Assembly: GCA_035633415.1 (NCBI GenBank)
Contig: DASQEZ010000216.1
Coordinates: 1 to 31,439, forward strand
DNA from: Fodinibacter sp035633415
GTDB lineage: Bacteria > Actinomycetota > Actinomycetes > Actinomycetales > Dermatophilaceae
DNA: 31,439 nucleotides
Reading direction: 5' to 3'
Shown: piece after piece, positions 7,185 to 14,833 of the stretch
Layout: every line of letters begins with the position of its first letter
Numbering within the stretch: the first letter of the stretch is position 1
Translations under genes and position numbers: made by a program
The notes under the pieces: generated by a model
What the model was told of the DNA's origin: nothing
The model's database searches: none
What the model saw: the letters and a program-made list of their open reading frames with translations, nothing else

Positions 7185-8558
7185 GTGGCCCGACCCGTGA
7201 AGAGCGGCCGTGCGGGCGTTCCCGTCCCGCTCGCCGAGGTCGTCCTGGGGTTCTGGACGGTGGCGCTCGCGGCCTTCGTCATCATCGGCGCCGACCTGAT
7301 GTGGGCCGTGGCACTCGGCGACACGATCCGGCGTGACGGTGCGGTGCCGGCGGGGTTGCCGTTCGCGTCGGCACCCCAGCTCGACTGGCCGAACCCGGCC
7401 GTCCTCGCCCAGCTGTTCCTGTCGGTGGTGCACGGCCTGGGCTGGTGGGCGCTGCCTGCCCTCCAGCTGGTGCTGGTGGCTGCCACCCTGCTCGTGGTTC
7501 TCGCCGACGCCTCGAGGATGGGCGCGGGCCCCGGACGGTCCGCTGCCGTCGTGTCGGTGGTGGTCGTCGGAGGTGCCAGCGCCTTCGTCCTCGCCCGGTT
7601 CCCGTCGCTCTCGCTCGTCCCCTTCGTGGTCCTGGTGCTGCTCCTTCGGCGTCAGGAGGAGCGCCCCGGCCGTGCCGTGTGGGTCGTTCCACCGCTGCTG
7701 ATCGTCTGGGGCAACCTGCACGGGGGCGTCCTGGTGGGCCTGGGAGTGCTCGGGGTCTGGGTGCTGGCGGGGCGCTCGCACACGTTCGTCCGGCGCGCGC
7801 TGGTCGGGGTCGCGTCACTGTCGGCGCTGGTGCTCACGTCGGCCGGGCTCCGGACGCCGGAGTACTACCTCGGGGTGCTCGGCAACGAGGCGGCTGTTCG
7901 TCGCACGGGGATGTGGGCAGCGCCCGACCTGACCAACCCGCTCGACGTCGCCATGGTGCTGTGTGCCGTGGCCCTGCTGGCCCTCGCGGCGCGGTCGCTG
8001 GTGCGCTGGGAGTGGGTGGTCGTCGTTGCCGTGGCGGTGGCCACCGTCTCCGCCGCCCGCCACGGGGTCTGGCTGCTGCTCTTCCTGGCTCCCGTCGCCG
8101 CGGCCGGCCGCCACCGTCGGGCCGAGATCCCCGCGGACCAGGGCCGCGAACCCGTGCGGGCGGCGCGGCACCCGGCCGTGCTCCTGGTCGTCGGGGCGGT
8201 GACGGCGGGCCTCGTGGCCGCCGTGCTGGCCAACCGCTCGGAGCAGGTACGACCACCGGGTCACGAGCTGGTCGCGGCCCTGCGTGGCATCGCCGGTCCG
8301 CTTCCGGTGCTCGCGATCGAGCCCGAGGCCGAGACCTTCGCGCAGGCCGGCATCACGGTGTGGGCCGCCAACCCCGTGGACGCCTTCCCGCGCGAGGTGC
8401 AGGGGGCGTTCATCGACTTCCTGGACGACTGTCGGGTGCCGGATGCCGGGCTCTCCGTCGCGGTGGCGGGGCAGGACTGCGCCGAAGAGCTCACGCGGGA
8501 GGGTTGGGTGGTCGTGCGGCGGTCGGGGGAGCTGAGCATCCTGACCCGGCCGTCCTGA
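7185..8558 (+). CDS. Polytopic GT-C-like membrane protein, paralogue 3
   Basis: 457 residues from GTG 7185, chosen because GAGGA lies 6 bases upstream; an in-frame GTG at 7134 would overlap the divergent promoter. The first helix (about 19-36) leads to GADLMWAVALGDTIRRDG, preserving the aspartate and tryptophan spacing of paralogues 1 and 2 (D37, W40). A loop with LDWPNPAVLAQLFLS follows, then about ten helices and a soluble C-terminal segment from about residue 355 (PVLAIEPEAETFAQAGITVW). WGNLHGGVLVGLGVLGVW is similar to WASCHGLWFLGPLVG in paralogue 1. It lacks the long 'DDPFGKFS' element, so it is the most divergent of the three. It stands alone on the plus strand and is followed by the pilin genes. 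Function inferred only from neighbours and topology. Confidence 0.65.
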   Translation: MARPVKSGRAGVPVPLAEVVLGFWTVALAAFVIIGADLMWAVALGDTIRRDGAVPAGLPFASAPQLDWPNPAVLAQLFLSVVHGLGWWALPALQLVLVAATLLVVLADASRMGAGPGRSAAVVSVVVVGGASAFVLARFPSLSLVPFVVLVLLLRRQEERPGRAVWVVPPLLIVWGNLHGGVLVGLGVLGVWVLAGRSHTFVRRALVGVASLSALVLTSAGLRTPEYYLGVLGNEAAVRRTGMWAAPDLTNPLDVAMVLCAVALLALAARSLVRWEWVVVVAVAVATVSAARHGVWLLLFLAPVAAAGRHRRAEIPADQGREPVRAARHPAVLLVVGAVTAGLVAAVLANRSEQVRPPGHELVAALRGIAGPLPVLAIEPEAETFAQAGITVWAANPVDAFPREVQGAFIDFLDDCRVPDAGLSVAVAGQDCAEELTREGWVVVRRSGELSILTRPS

Positions 8559-8571
8559 GGGCGGAATCGGT

Positions 8572-8599
8572 CGAACGGTCGATGCGTCGCTGGCCGTTC
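8572..8599. repeat. Dyad upstream of flp1 (GAACGG ... CCGTTC)
   Basis: CGAACGG (8572-8578) and CCGTTC (8594-8599) form an inverted repeat separated by 15 bases. The surrounding TCGGTCGAACGGTCGATG closely matches the segment before flp2, so this is one copy of a duplicated upstream element. It could be a regulator site or a remnant of tandem gene duplication. Confidence 0.55.
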
Positions 8600-8680
8600 C
8601 GGCCATGTGGCGCGCCCGGGTGATGCGACAGGGTGCGAGGTAGCAGGTCCACAGAAAACCCCTCGCAGAAGGACTCGACC

Positions 8681-8860
8681 ATGACCAAGGCGCTCGCCAC
8701 CCTCCAGGCCCACGTGACCACCCGCCGTTCCGAGGAGGGGGCGACGGCCGTCGAGTACGGGCTGATGGTCGCCCTCATCGCGGTCGTGATGATCGCCGCG
8801 GTCCTCCTGCTCGGCACCCGCCTCAGCAGCATGTTCGCCCGGGTCGCCAACACCATCTGA
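8681..8860 (+). CDS. flp: Flp-type pilin 1
   Basis: 59 residues starting at ATG 8681, 7 bases after AGAAGGA. The upstream in-frame GTG at 8633 is rejected because the sequence before residue 1 is unlike pilins. The protein has a short basic leader (to G20), then ATAVEYGLMVALIAVVMIAAVLLLG. It fits the Flp prepilin rule of cleavage after glycine with Glu-Tyr at mature positions 5 and 6 (E25, Y26), followed by one hydrophobic helix. Flp pilins polymerise into Tad pili used in adhesion and biofilm formation after processing by a TadV/CpaA prepilin peptidase, which is not in the window. It is 47 of 59 residues identical to flp2 by direct comparison and heads the Tad locus. Confidence 0.93.
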   Translation: MTKALATLQAHVTTRRSEEGATAVEYGLMVALIAVVMIAAVLLLGTRLSSMFARVANTI

Positions 8861-8889
8861 GCGTGGCGCCCCTGCCGGCCCGCGCTCGG

Positions 8890-8919
8890 CCGAACGGCTG
8901 ATGCCGCTCGACCGTTCGG
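8890..8919. repeat. Dyad upstream of flp2 (CCGAACGG ... CCGTTCGG)
   Basis: CCGAACGG at 8890-8897 and its exact reverse complement CCGTTCGG at 8912-8919 flank 14 bases. It is the second copy of the element found before flp1, with one base less in the spacer and a longer arm. Similar sequence and position at both genes favour a duplicated control site over chance. Confidence 0.6.
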
Positions 8920-9023
8920 GCTCCGACGAAGGGCCCATCGGGCGATCGTGCGGAACCGCCGGGACTGCCAATGTTGACCATGCACCACCAACCCGCCCCG
9001 AGAACGTCTTGAAAGGTTCGACC

Positions 9024-9203
9024 ATGACCAAGGCCATTGCCAAGCTCCAGACCTCCATGACCACCCGCCGTTCCGAGGAGGGCGCGACCGCCGTCGAGTA
9101 CGGCCTGATGGTCGCCCTCATCGCGATCGTCATCATCGCCGCCGTGATCCTGCTCGGCACCCGCCTCAGCAGCCTGTTCGCCCAGGTCGCCGGCAGCATC
9201 TGA
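9024..9203 (+). CDS. flp: Flp-type pilin 2
   Basis: 59 residues from ATG 9024, with GAAAGG seven bases upstream; the in-frame ATG at 8901 sits inside the dyad and is rejected. The same processing site is present: leader to G20, then ATAVEYGLMVALIAIVIIAAVILLG, with E25 and Y26. Twelve substitutions separate it from pilin 1, mostly conservative (I/L/V/M), and the C-terminus is AQVAGSI instead of ARVANTI. It is thus a tandem duplicate retained under constraint. The gene is followed by a 14-bp-stem hairpin, so it and pilin 1 may be transcribed at a higher level than the assembly genes. Confidence 0.93.
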   Translation: MTKAIAKLQTSMTTRRSEEGATAVEYGLMVALIAIVIIAAVILLGTRLSSLFAQVAGSI

Positions 9204-9219
9204 CCCGACGGTCACCATC

Positions 9220-9257
9220 GCGTCGGCTGCGCTCAGGAATTCCAGCGCAGCCGACGC
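9220..9257 (+). terminator. 14-bp perfect hairpin after flp2
   Basis: GCGTCGGCTGCGCT (9220-9233) is exactly complementary to AGCGCAGCCGACGC (9244-9257) around a 10-base loop. It starts 16 bases after the flp2 stop. There is no T-run, as is common for actinobacterial terminators. It may end most pilin transcripts, or partly terminate or stabilise them ahead of flp3 and the assembly genes. Confidence 0.75.
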
Positions 9258-9308
9258 CTCCGTCTCAGCCCCTCCCCAGCGCCGCCCTCACGATCGAGGA
9301 GATCCGAC

Positions 9309-9479
9309 ATGACACTCCGACTGAGCCGCTGGCGTCTCCAGCTCGTGAACGAGCGCGGCGCGACTGCCGTCGAGTACGCCCTCATGGTCACCCTCATCGC
9401 ACTGGTGATCATCAGCGCCGTCGTGCTCCTCGGCGCCAACCTGTCAGGGATCTTCCTCAACGCGCGGAACCGGATCTGA
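9309..9479 (+). CDS. flp: Flp-type pilin 3 (divergent)
   Basis: 56 residues from ATG 9309, with GAGGAG seven bases upstream. The peptide starts MTLRLSRWRLQLVNERG and continues ATAVEYALMVTLIALVIISAVVLLG. The Flp prepilin site is therefore intact (cleavage after G17, E22 and Y23 at mature positions 5 and 6), followed by one hydrophobic helix. It diverges from pilins 1 and 2 in leader and tail (NLSGIFLNARNRI), and it lies beyond the strong hairpin, 49 bases before cpaB. It could be a minor pilin or an alternative subunit co-transcribed with the assembly genes. The gene is easily missed because of its size. Confidence 0.92.
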   Translation: MTLRLSRWRLQLVNERGATAVEYALMVTLIALVIISAVVLLGANLSGIFLNARNRI

Positions 9480-9528
9480 CCGCACCGCCCCCTCGTACCT
9501 CTGTCAAACCCCAGCTGAAGGAATCGTG

Positions 9529-10305
9529 ATGGGTCGCCGGATCCTTGCCATCATCGTCGCCGCCGTGCTCGCCCTGATCGGCGGTGTCATGGTGCTCCTG
9601 TACGCACGCAACGCCGACCAGCGCGCCGTCTCCGCCGCGTCCCCGAAGACGGTCTACACCTCGTCCCTGCTGATCCCGGCCGGCACGAGCATCCGTGACG
9701 CCGTGCGTCTGCAGATGCTCACCGAGACCCAGATCCCCGCCAACGGCGTGCCCGCGGGAGCGCTCACCGAGGTCACCGAGGAGAACGCCTCGCTGCTGGC
9801 CCTCACCGACATCCAGCAGGGCCAGTACGTCCTCGCGGCGTCGTTCGGCGACACCCCCGTGGGTCAGAAGCTGATCCAGGTGCCCACCGGCAAGCTCGCG
9901 GTCTCCGTGGCCCTGTCCGACCCCGCGCGGGTCGGCAGCTTCGTCACCCCGGGCAGCTTCCTCACCGTCTTCGCGACCCACCCCGCGGCCCCCAAGGGGA
10001 AGGCCGAGACCGACGCCGGCATGGTCACCTCGGTGCTCCTGGACAACATCCAGGTGATCGGCATCGGCGGCACGCCCCTGCAGAGCGGGGTCGTGACCGC
10101 GGCTCCCACCGACGAGGAGGCCGCCGCCGCCACCGAGCAGGCGCAAGGCGCCAGCTTCCTGGTGACGCTCGCCGTCACCCCCGAGCAGGCCACCAAGCTC
10201 GTCCACGCGGTGAACCAGTACACCCTGTACTCCGCCCTGCGCGGCTCCGAGGTGAAGGTCAACCCCAAGCTGGAGACGACCGACCAGAACGTCTTCGGGG
10301 GCTGA
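9529..10305 (+). CDS. cpaB: CpaB/RcpC-type Flp pilus assembly protein
   Basis: 258 residues. ATG 9529 is chosen over GTG 9526 because GAAGGA then sits 6 bases upstream. An N-terminal membrane anchor (about residues 4-24: RILAIIVAAVLALIGGVMVLLY) precedes an outside domain. This begins with TVYTSSLLIPAGTSIRDAV, the SAF-like region typical of CpaB/RcpC, then VTEENASLLALTDIQQGQYVLAASF and a C-terminal part with LVTLAVTPEQATKLVHAVNQYTL, the conserved 'T/V-P-E-Q-A' helix of the family. In other bacteria CpaB/RcpC sits at the secretin or envelope and shapes the pilus; in Gram-positives it lacks a secretin partner and its role is uncertain. It is the first assembly gene after the pilins, three bases before cpaE. 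Confidence 0.88.
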   Translation: MGRRILAIIVAAVLALIGGVMVLLYARNADQRAVSAASPKTVYTSSLLIPAGTSIRDAVRLQMLTETQIPANGVPAGALTEVTEENASLLALTDIQQGQYVLAASFGDTPVGQKLIQVPTGKLAVSVALSDPARVGSFVTPGSFLTVFATHPAAPKGKAETDAGMVTSVLLDNIQVIGIGGTPLQSGVVTAAPTDEEAAAATEQAQGASFLVTLAVTPEQATKLVHAVNQYTLYSALRGSEVKVNPKLETTDQNVFGG

Positions 10306-10307
10306 CC

Positions 10308-11486
10308 GTGAACATCCTCTGGGACCCCGCTCCGGATGCACTGGAGCGCTACCGGTTCGCCCTCGGCACCGACACGCAGCAACTCGACTCCGCCGCCATG
10401 GTGGCCCGGGTCCTGCACGACAACCTCGGCATCCAGCAGGTCGTCATCGGCCCGGACGTCGCCCTCGAGCAGGCCTGCGAGCTGGCCGAGGCCGCCCGGT
10501 TCGACCGGCCCGAGCTGGGCGTCATCCTGCTCCGCCCCCGCGTCGACGTGACCACGCTCAGCTCGGCCCTGCGCAGCGGGATCCGCGAGGTCGTCGCGGC
10601 CGACGACCACTCCGCCCTCGCCGACGCGCTGCGCCGCAGCCGTGAGCTCACCACCCGACTGCTCGGCCACCAGGCCGGGTCGTCGGCGCGCGAGAGCGGC
10701 GAGATCATCACGGTCTTCTCGGCCAAGGGCGGTGTGGGCAAGACGACCATCTCGACCAACGTCGCGGTCCACCTGGCCTCGACCGGGGCCAAGACCCTCC
10801 TCGTCGACCTCGACCTGGCCTTCGGTGACGTCGCCATCAGCCTCCAGCTCAGGCCCACCAGCTCGATCTTCGACGCCGTCGCGATGGGCGGTCACATCGA
10901 CGACCAGGGCCTGGCCTCGCTGGTGACGCTCTACGAGCCCAGCGGGCTCGACGTCATCTGCGCACCCAACGACCCCGGTGAGGCCGACCGCATCCCGGTC
11001 AACGTCGTGAGCGAGCTGCTCAAGGTGGCCCGCACGCAGTACGACTACATCATCGTCGACACCCCGCCGTCGTTCACCGAGCACGTGCTCGCCGCCTGCG
11101 ACATCAGCAGCAAGCTCATCCTCATCGCCACCCTGGACATCCCGGCGGTCAAGAACCTGCGCGTCGCGATCGACACGCTCGACATGCTCGGCAGCCCCAA
11201 GGACGCCCGCGTCATCGTGCTGAACAAGGCCGATGCCAAGGTCGGCCTGCGGCCCGAGGACGTCGTGGCGGCGATCAAGAGCGAGATCGCCGTGAACATC
11301 CCGAACTCCCTGACGGTCCCGGCGTCGATCAACCGTGGCGTCCCGATCGTCCTGGACGACCCCAAGGGGGCGGTCAGCGCGTCGATCCGCACGCTCGCCG
11401 ACGTCCACCTGCGCTCGGCCGCGGCCATCGCCGCCGATGAACCCGCGCCGTCCCCGCGCAAGACCCTGTTCAGGGGGCGGCGATGA
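10308..11486 (+). CDS. cpaE: CpaE/TadZ-type pilus localisation ATPase
   Basis: 392 residues from GTG 10308, two bases after the cpaB stop. An N-terminal receiver-like atypical domain (about 1-120) with no clear phospho-acceptor site is followed by a ParA/MinD-type ATPase. It shows the deviant Walker A FSAKGGVGKTTIST (residues 138-150, signature Lys140 and Lys145), LLVDLDLAFGD (164-174) and IIVDTPPSFTEHV. CpaE/TadZ proteins use ATP-driven dimerisation to place the Tad machine at a pole or site on the membrane. The C-terminus ends in a basic segment (RKTLFRGRR). It overlaps cpaF by ATGA, so the two are translationally coupled. Confidence 0.9.
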   Translation: MNILWDPAPDALERYRFALGTDTQQLDSAAMVARVLHDNLGIQQVVIGPDVALEQACELAEAARFDRPELGVILLRPRVDVTTLSSALRSGIREVVAADDHSALADALRRSRELTTRLLGHQAGSSARESGEIITVFSAKGGVGKTTISTNVAVHLASTGAKTLLVDLDLAFGDVAISLQLRPTSSIFDAVAMGGHIDDQGLASLVTLYEPSGLDVICAPNDPGEADRIPVNVVSELLKVARTQYDYIIVDTPPSFTEHVLAACDISSKLILIATLDIPAVKNLRVAIDTLDMLGSPKDARVIVLNKADAKVGLRPEDVVAAIKSEIAVNIPNSLTVPASINRGVPIVLDDPKGAVSASIRTLADVHLRSAAAIAADEPAPSPRKTLFRGRR

Positions 11487-12853
11487 GCCTCGCAGACCGG
11501 CTCGACAGTGCCCGGCGGTCACAGCCGGCCTCCAGCAGCGAGACGACCGGCCCTCCCGGATCCGTTCCGAGGCGACGCCTGGTCGACCCGTTCGGCGAGG
11601 TCAAGGAGCGGGTGCACCAGTCGCTGATCGAGAGCCTCGGCCCCCGCCTGTACGACCCGCACCTGCCCGAGTCCGAGCTCGCGGCGCAGGTGCGCCAGAC
11701 GCTGCAGACCACCATCGACTCCGAGCAGACTCCGCTCTCGCACGCGGACCGCACCCGGATCGCCCAGGAGGTCTCGGACGAGATCCTGGGCCACGGGCCC
11801 CTCGAGCCCCTGCTCCGTGATGCGGAGATCACCGAGATCATGGTCAACGGGCCGGACTCGATCTACGTCGAGCGGGCCGGCAAGCTCTACCCCGTCGAGA
11901 CCCAGTTCGCGAGCGAGGCGCACCTGCGGCGCGTCATCGACAAGATCGTCGGCCGGGTCGGGCGTCGCGTCGACGAGGCGAGCCCGCTCGTGGACGCCCG
12001 TCTGCCCGACGGGTCCCGCGTCAACGCCGTCATCTCGCCCATCGCGCTCGACGGCGCGATGCTCACCATCCGCAAGTTCTCCAAGGACCCCTTCAACGAC
12101 GCGGACCTGATCGCGTTCGGCACGTTCTCGCCGACCGTGCGTGACTTCCTGCGGGCCTGCGTCCTGGGCCGGCGCAACATCGTCATCTCCGGTGGAACGG
12201 GTTCCGGCAAGACCACGACCCTCAACGTCATCTCGTCGTTCATCCCCTCGGACGAGCGCATCGTCACCATCGAGGACGCCGCCGAGCTCCAGCTGCACCA
12301 GGACCACGTGCTCCGTCTCGAGTCCCGCCCCTCGAACATCGAGGGACGGGGCGAGATCAACATCCGCGACCTGGTCAAGAACTCGCTGCGGATGCGGCCC
12401 GACCGGATCGTCGTCGGTGAGGTCCGCGACGGTGCGGCCCTGGACATGCTCCAGGCGATGAACACCGGGCACGACGGGTCGATCACGACCGTGCACGCGA
12501 ACACCCCGCGCGACTCCCTCGCCCGGCTCGAGACCATGGTGCTGATGGCCGGCGTCGACCTTCCGGTCCGCGCCATCCGCGAGCAGGTCGCCGGGGCCCT
12601 GGACCTGGTCGTACAGCAGGCACGACTCAAGGACGGCTCGCGCCGGATCACCGCGATCACCGAGGTGGTCGGCATGGAGGGCGACATCGTCACCATGCAG
12701 GACCTGTTCACGTTCGACTTCTCCGCGGGTCGCGACGACAACGGCCGATTCCGCGGCCAGCTCGTCAGCACGGGCCTGCGGCCGAAGTTCACCACGGAAC
12801 TCAGCGACATGGGTGTCGACCTGCCGCTGACGCTGTTCGGAGCGCGTCTGTGA
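11483..12853 (+). CDS. cpaF: CpaF/TadA secretion ATPase
   Basis: 456 residues from ATG 11483. The GspE/VirB11 superfamily ATPase that powers Tad pilus assembly. An N-terminal helical region (about 35-105, EVKERVHQSLIESLG) is followed by the N1 domain and then the core. Walker A is GGTGSGKTT (237-245), the Asp box is IVTIEDAAELQL (260-271), Walker B lies in IVVGEVRDGAALD (309-321) and the His box is GHDGSITTVHAN (329-340); all are intact. DARLPDGSRVNAVISP (171-186) is typical of the CpaF branch. It acts as a cytoplasmic hexamer at the TadB/TadC platform. The stop overlaps the start of the vWA-TadB gene by GTGA. Confidence 0.95.
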   Translation: MSLADRLDSARRSQPASSSETTGPPGSVPRRRLVDPFGEVKERVHQSLIESLGPRLYDPHLPESELAAQVRQTLQTTIDSEQTPLSHADRTRIAQEVSDEILGHGPLEPLLRDAEITEIMVNGPDSIYVERAGKLYPVETQFASEAHLRRVIDKIVGRVGRRVDEASPLVDARLPDGSRVNAVISPIALDGAMLTIRKFSKDPFNDADLIAFGTFSPTVRDFLRACVLGRRNIVISGGTGSGKTTTLNVISSFIPSDERIVTIEDAAELQLHQDHVLRLESRPSNIEGRGEINIRDLVKNSLRMRPDRIVVGEVRDGAALDMLQAMNTGHDGSITTVHANTPRDSLARLETMVLMAGVDLPVRAIREQVAGALDLVVQQARLKDGSRRITAITEVVGMEGDIVTMQDLFTFDFSAGRDDNGRFRGQLVSTGLRPKFTTELSDMGVDLPLTLFGARL

Positions 12854-14832
12854 GGATCCGCGTCCGTTCTGCAGTCGTCGCCAGGGTCGCGGCCCTGACG
12901 GCCGCTGCCGTGACGGCCCTCGCCCTGGCCCCCTCGGCCTCCGCCGAGGCGACCGCGACCGTGTCCGACCTGCGCAGCGCCGACGGGCACGTGACCGGCT
13001 CCCTGGTCATCCGCGGCGTCGACCCCGCCAAGATCGACACCACGCAGGTGATCGCCCGGGTCGACGGCAAGTCCGCGGTCGTCACGCTCTCGCCGGCGAC
13101 CAGCTCGCCCCGAACCACGATGCTGGTCATCGACACCAGCGGGTCGATGGGCCCCGCCGGGATGGCGACGACGCGAGCCGCGGTCGCCGACTTCCTCGCC
13201 GCCGCTCCCAAGGACGTGAAGGTCGGGGTGGTCAGCTTCGCCAACACGGCGGGCGTCGACCTCAAGCCCACCCTGGACCGCCGCAAGGTCCAACGCGTCG
13301 TCAACGGGCTGAAGGCTCGCGGCGAGACGTCCCTCTACGCGGGCGTCCAGACGGCGGTCGCCGCGCTCGGCACCACCGGCGAGCGCAGCATCGTCCTGCT
13401 CAGTGACGGTGAGGACACCGTGGCCGACGACGCCGGCGGCGGCGCCAACGAGCGGGCGCAGTTCGCGGCAGCGACCCGCGCCCTGGCGGCGGGGAAGGTG
13501 CGAGCCGAGGTCGTCGCGTTCAAGAACGAGGCGGGCCGGGCCGCGCTGACCGCGTTCGCGAAGGCAGGTGGCGGCACCGTGGTCAGCGCCGACGACCGGG
13601 GCGCGGTCAAGGCCGCGTTCGACACCGCCGCCAAGACCCTGGCCTCCCAGGTGCGCTTCGACCTCGTCGTCCCCACGGGCCTGGAGGGTGTCTACGACAT
13701 CTCGCTCGAGGGAACCGCCGACGGGCAGAGCTTCAAGACCGTGCAGCGTGCCGACGTGACGGCGAGCGAGCCGGTCGTCGACGACTCCGCGCTCGGCGCC
13801 CTGCCCGAGGGCGTCGTCAACGGTCAGGCCCGGGCCGCGCAGGTGGCCTCCGTCTCCGGCGTCTTCCTGCCGATCGCCGTCGGAGCGATGCTCCTCGCGG
13901 TCTTCATCCTGGTCGTGATCCTCTTCGCGCCGGCCTTCCGCTCGAAGCGCCGGGCCCGCATCGAGGAGATCCACGAGTACGGCATGGGCGCCTCGGCCAC
14001 GCCGGGTCAGGGCGGCAACCAGAGCCAGCTCAGTGAGCAGCTGATCCAGATGGGCGACCGGGTCATGTCCGGGCGCGAGTCGACGACCAAGACCATGCAG
14101 CGCATCGAGCGTGCCGACCTGCCGTGGCGTGCCGGCGAGTGGTTCCTCATCCGCTTCCTCTGCCTCGCCATCGGCGTCGTCGCCTTCACCCTCCTCATCG
14201 GCGGCAAGTCGCTCCTCCTGGCGATCGTGGCAGGCATCATCGTGGGCCTGCTCTTCCCCGTGTTCGCCCTGCGCTACCTGGCGAACCGGCGGGCCAAGCG
14301 CTTCGAGGCCGTGCTCCCCGACGTCATGATGCTCGTCGCCACGAGCCTGTCCAGCGGGTTCTCGCTGCTCCAGGCCCTGGACTCGGTCGCCCGGGACGCC
14401 GCGGAGCCGGCCGCCAAGGAGTTCTCCCGAGCGCTCGCCGAGAGCCGGATCGGCGCCGACATCTCCGACGCGCTGGAACACGTGGCCGTGCGGATGGAGA
14501 GCGACAACATGCGCTGGGCGGTGATGGCGATCCGCATCCAGCGCGAGGTGGGTGGCAACCTGGCCGACACCCTGCGCACGACGGCCGCGACCCTGCGCGA
14601 GCGCGAGATGCTCAAGCGGCACGTGCGTGCCCTGTCGGCGGAGGGGCGCCTGTCGGCCTACATCCTCATCGCCCTGCCGATCGGCGTGCTGCTCTTCTCG
14701 ATGTACAGCAACTACGACTACGTCAGCCTCCTGTGGACGACGCTTCCGGGAATGCTCATGTCCTTCATGGGCATCCTCGCCATGCTGTTCGGCATCTGGT
14801 GGATGCGCAAGACCGTACAGATCGAGGTGTGA
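12850..14832 (+). CDS. tadB: von Willebrand A domain fused to TadB pilus platform protein
   Basis: 660 residues from GTG 12850; ordinary TadB proteins are about 300. Residues 1-32 form a signal peptide (basic start, hydrophobic core, APSASA-E). A vWA domain spans about 88-270 with a complete MIDAS: MLVIDTSGSMG (D95-x-S97-x-S99), T160 in GETSLYAG and D186 in LLSDGEDT. A short beta-rich linker leads to a membrane helix (about 337-361) and the basic stop RSKRRAR. After a flexible linker with GQGGNQSQ comes the TadB part: two helices (about 434-478), the T2SSF domain with LPDVMMLVATSLSSGFSLLQALD and GGNLADTLRTTAATLRERE, then two final helices. The vWA domain should face outside while T2SSF loops contact CpaF inside. 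Direct coupling of adhesion or metal-dependent binding to the assembly platform is inferred. No frameshift or internal stop suggests it is real. Confidence 0.9.
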   Translation: MRIRVRSAVVARVAALTAAAVTALALAPSASAEATATVSDLRSADGHVTGSLVIRGVDPAKIDTTQVIARVDGKSAVVTLSPATSSPRTTMLVIDTSGSMGPAGMATTRAAVADFLAAAPKDVKVGVVSFANTAGVDLKPTLDRRKVQRVVNGLKARGETSLYAGVQTAVAALGTTGERSIVLLSDGEDTVADDAGGGANERAQFAAATRALAAGKVRAEVVAFKNEAGRAALTAFAKAGGGTVVSADDRGAVKAAFDTAAKTLASQVRFDLVVPTGLEGVYDISLEGTADGQSFKTVQRADVTASEPVVDDSALGALPEGVVNGQARAAQVASVSGVFLPIAVGAMLLAVFILVVILFAPAFRSKRRARIEEIHEYGMGASATPGQGGNQSQLSEQLIQMGDRVMSGRESTTKTMQRIERADLPWRAGEWFLIRFLCLAIGVVAFTLLIGGKSLLLAIVAGIIVGLLFPVFALRYLANRRAKRFEAVLPDVMMLVATSLSSGFSLLQALDSVARDAAEPAAKEFSRALAESRIGADISDALEHVAVRMESDNMRWAVMAIRIQREVGGNLADTLRTTAATLREREMLKRHVRALSAEGRLSAYILIALPIGVLLFSMYSNYDYVSLLWTTLPGMLMSFMGILAMLFGIWWMRKTVQIEV

Positions 14833-14833
14833 G

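Noticed and set aside
5773..7200. 475-residue plus-strand frame opposite membrane paralogue 2
   Set aside because: Shadow frame: hydrophilic, rich in Gly, Glu, His and Pro, and antisense to a clear polytopic membrane protein.
8601..8680. Promoter for flp1
   Set aside because: No -35/-10 pair with acceptable spacing could be found; GATGCG and TAGCAG were considered but do not fit.
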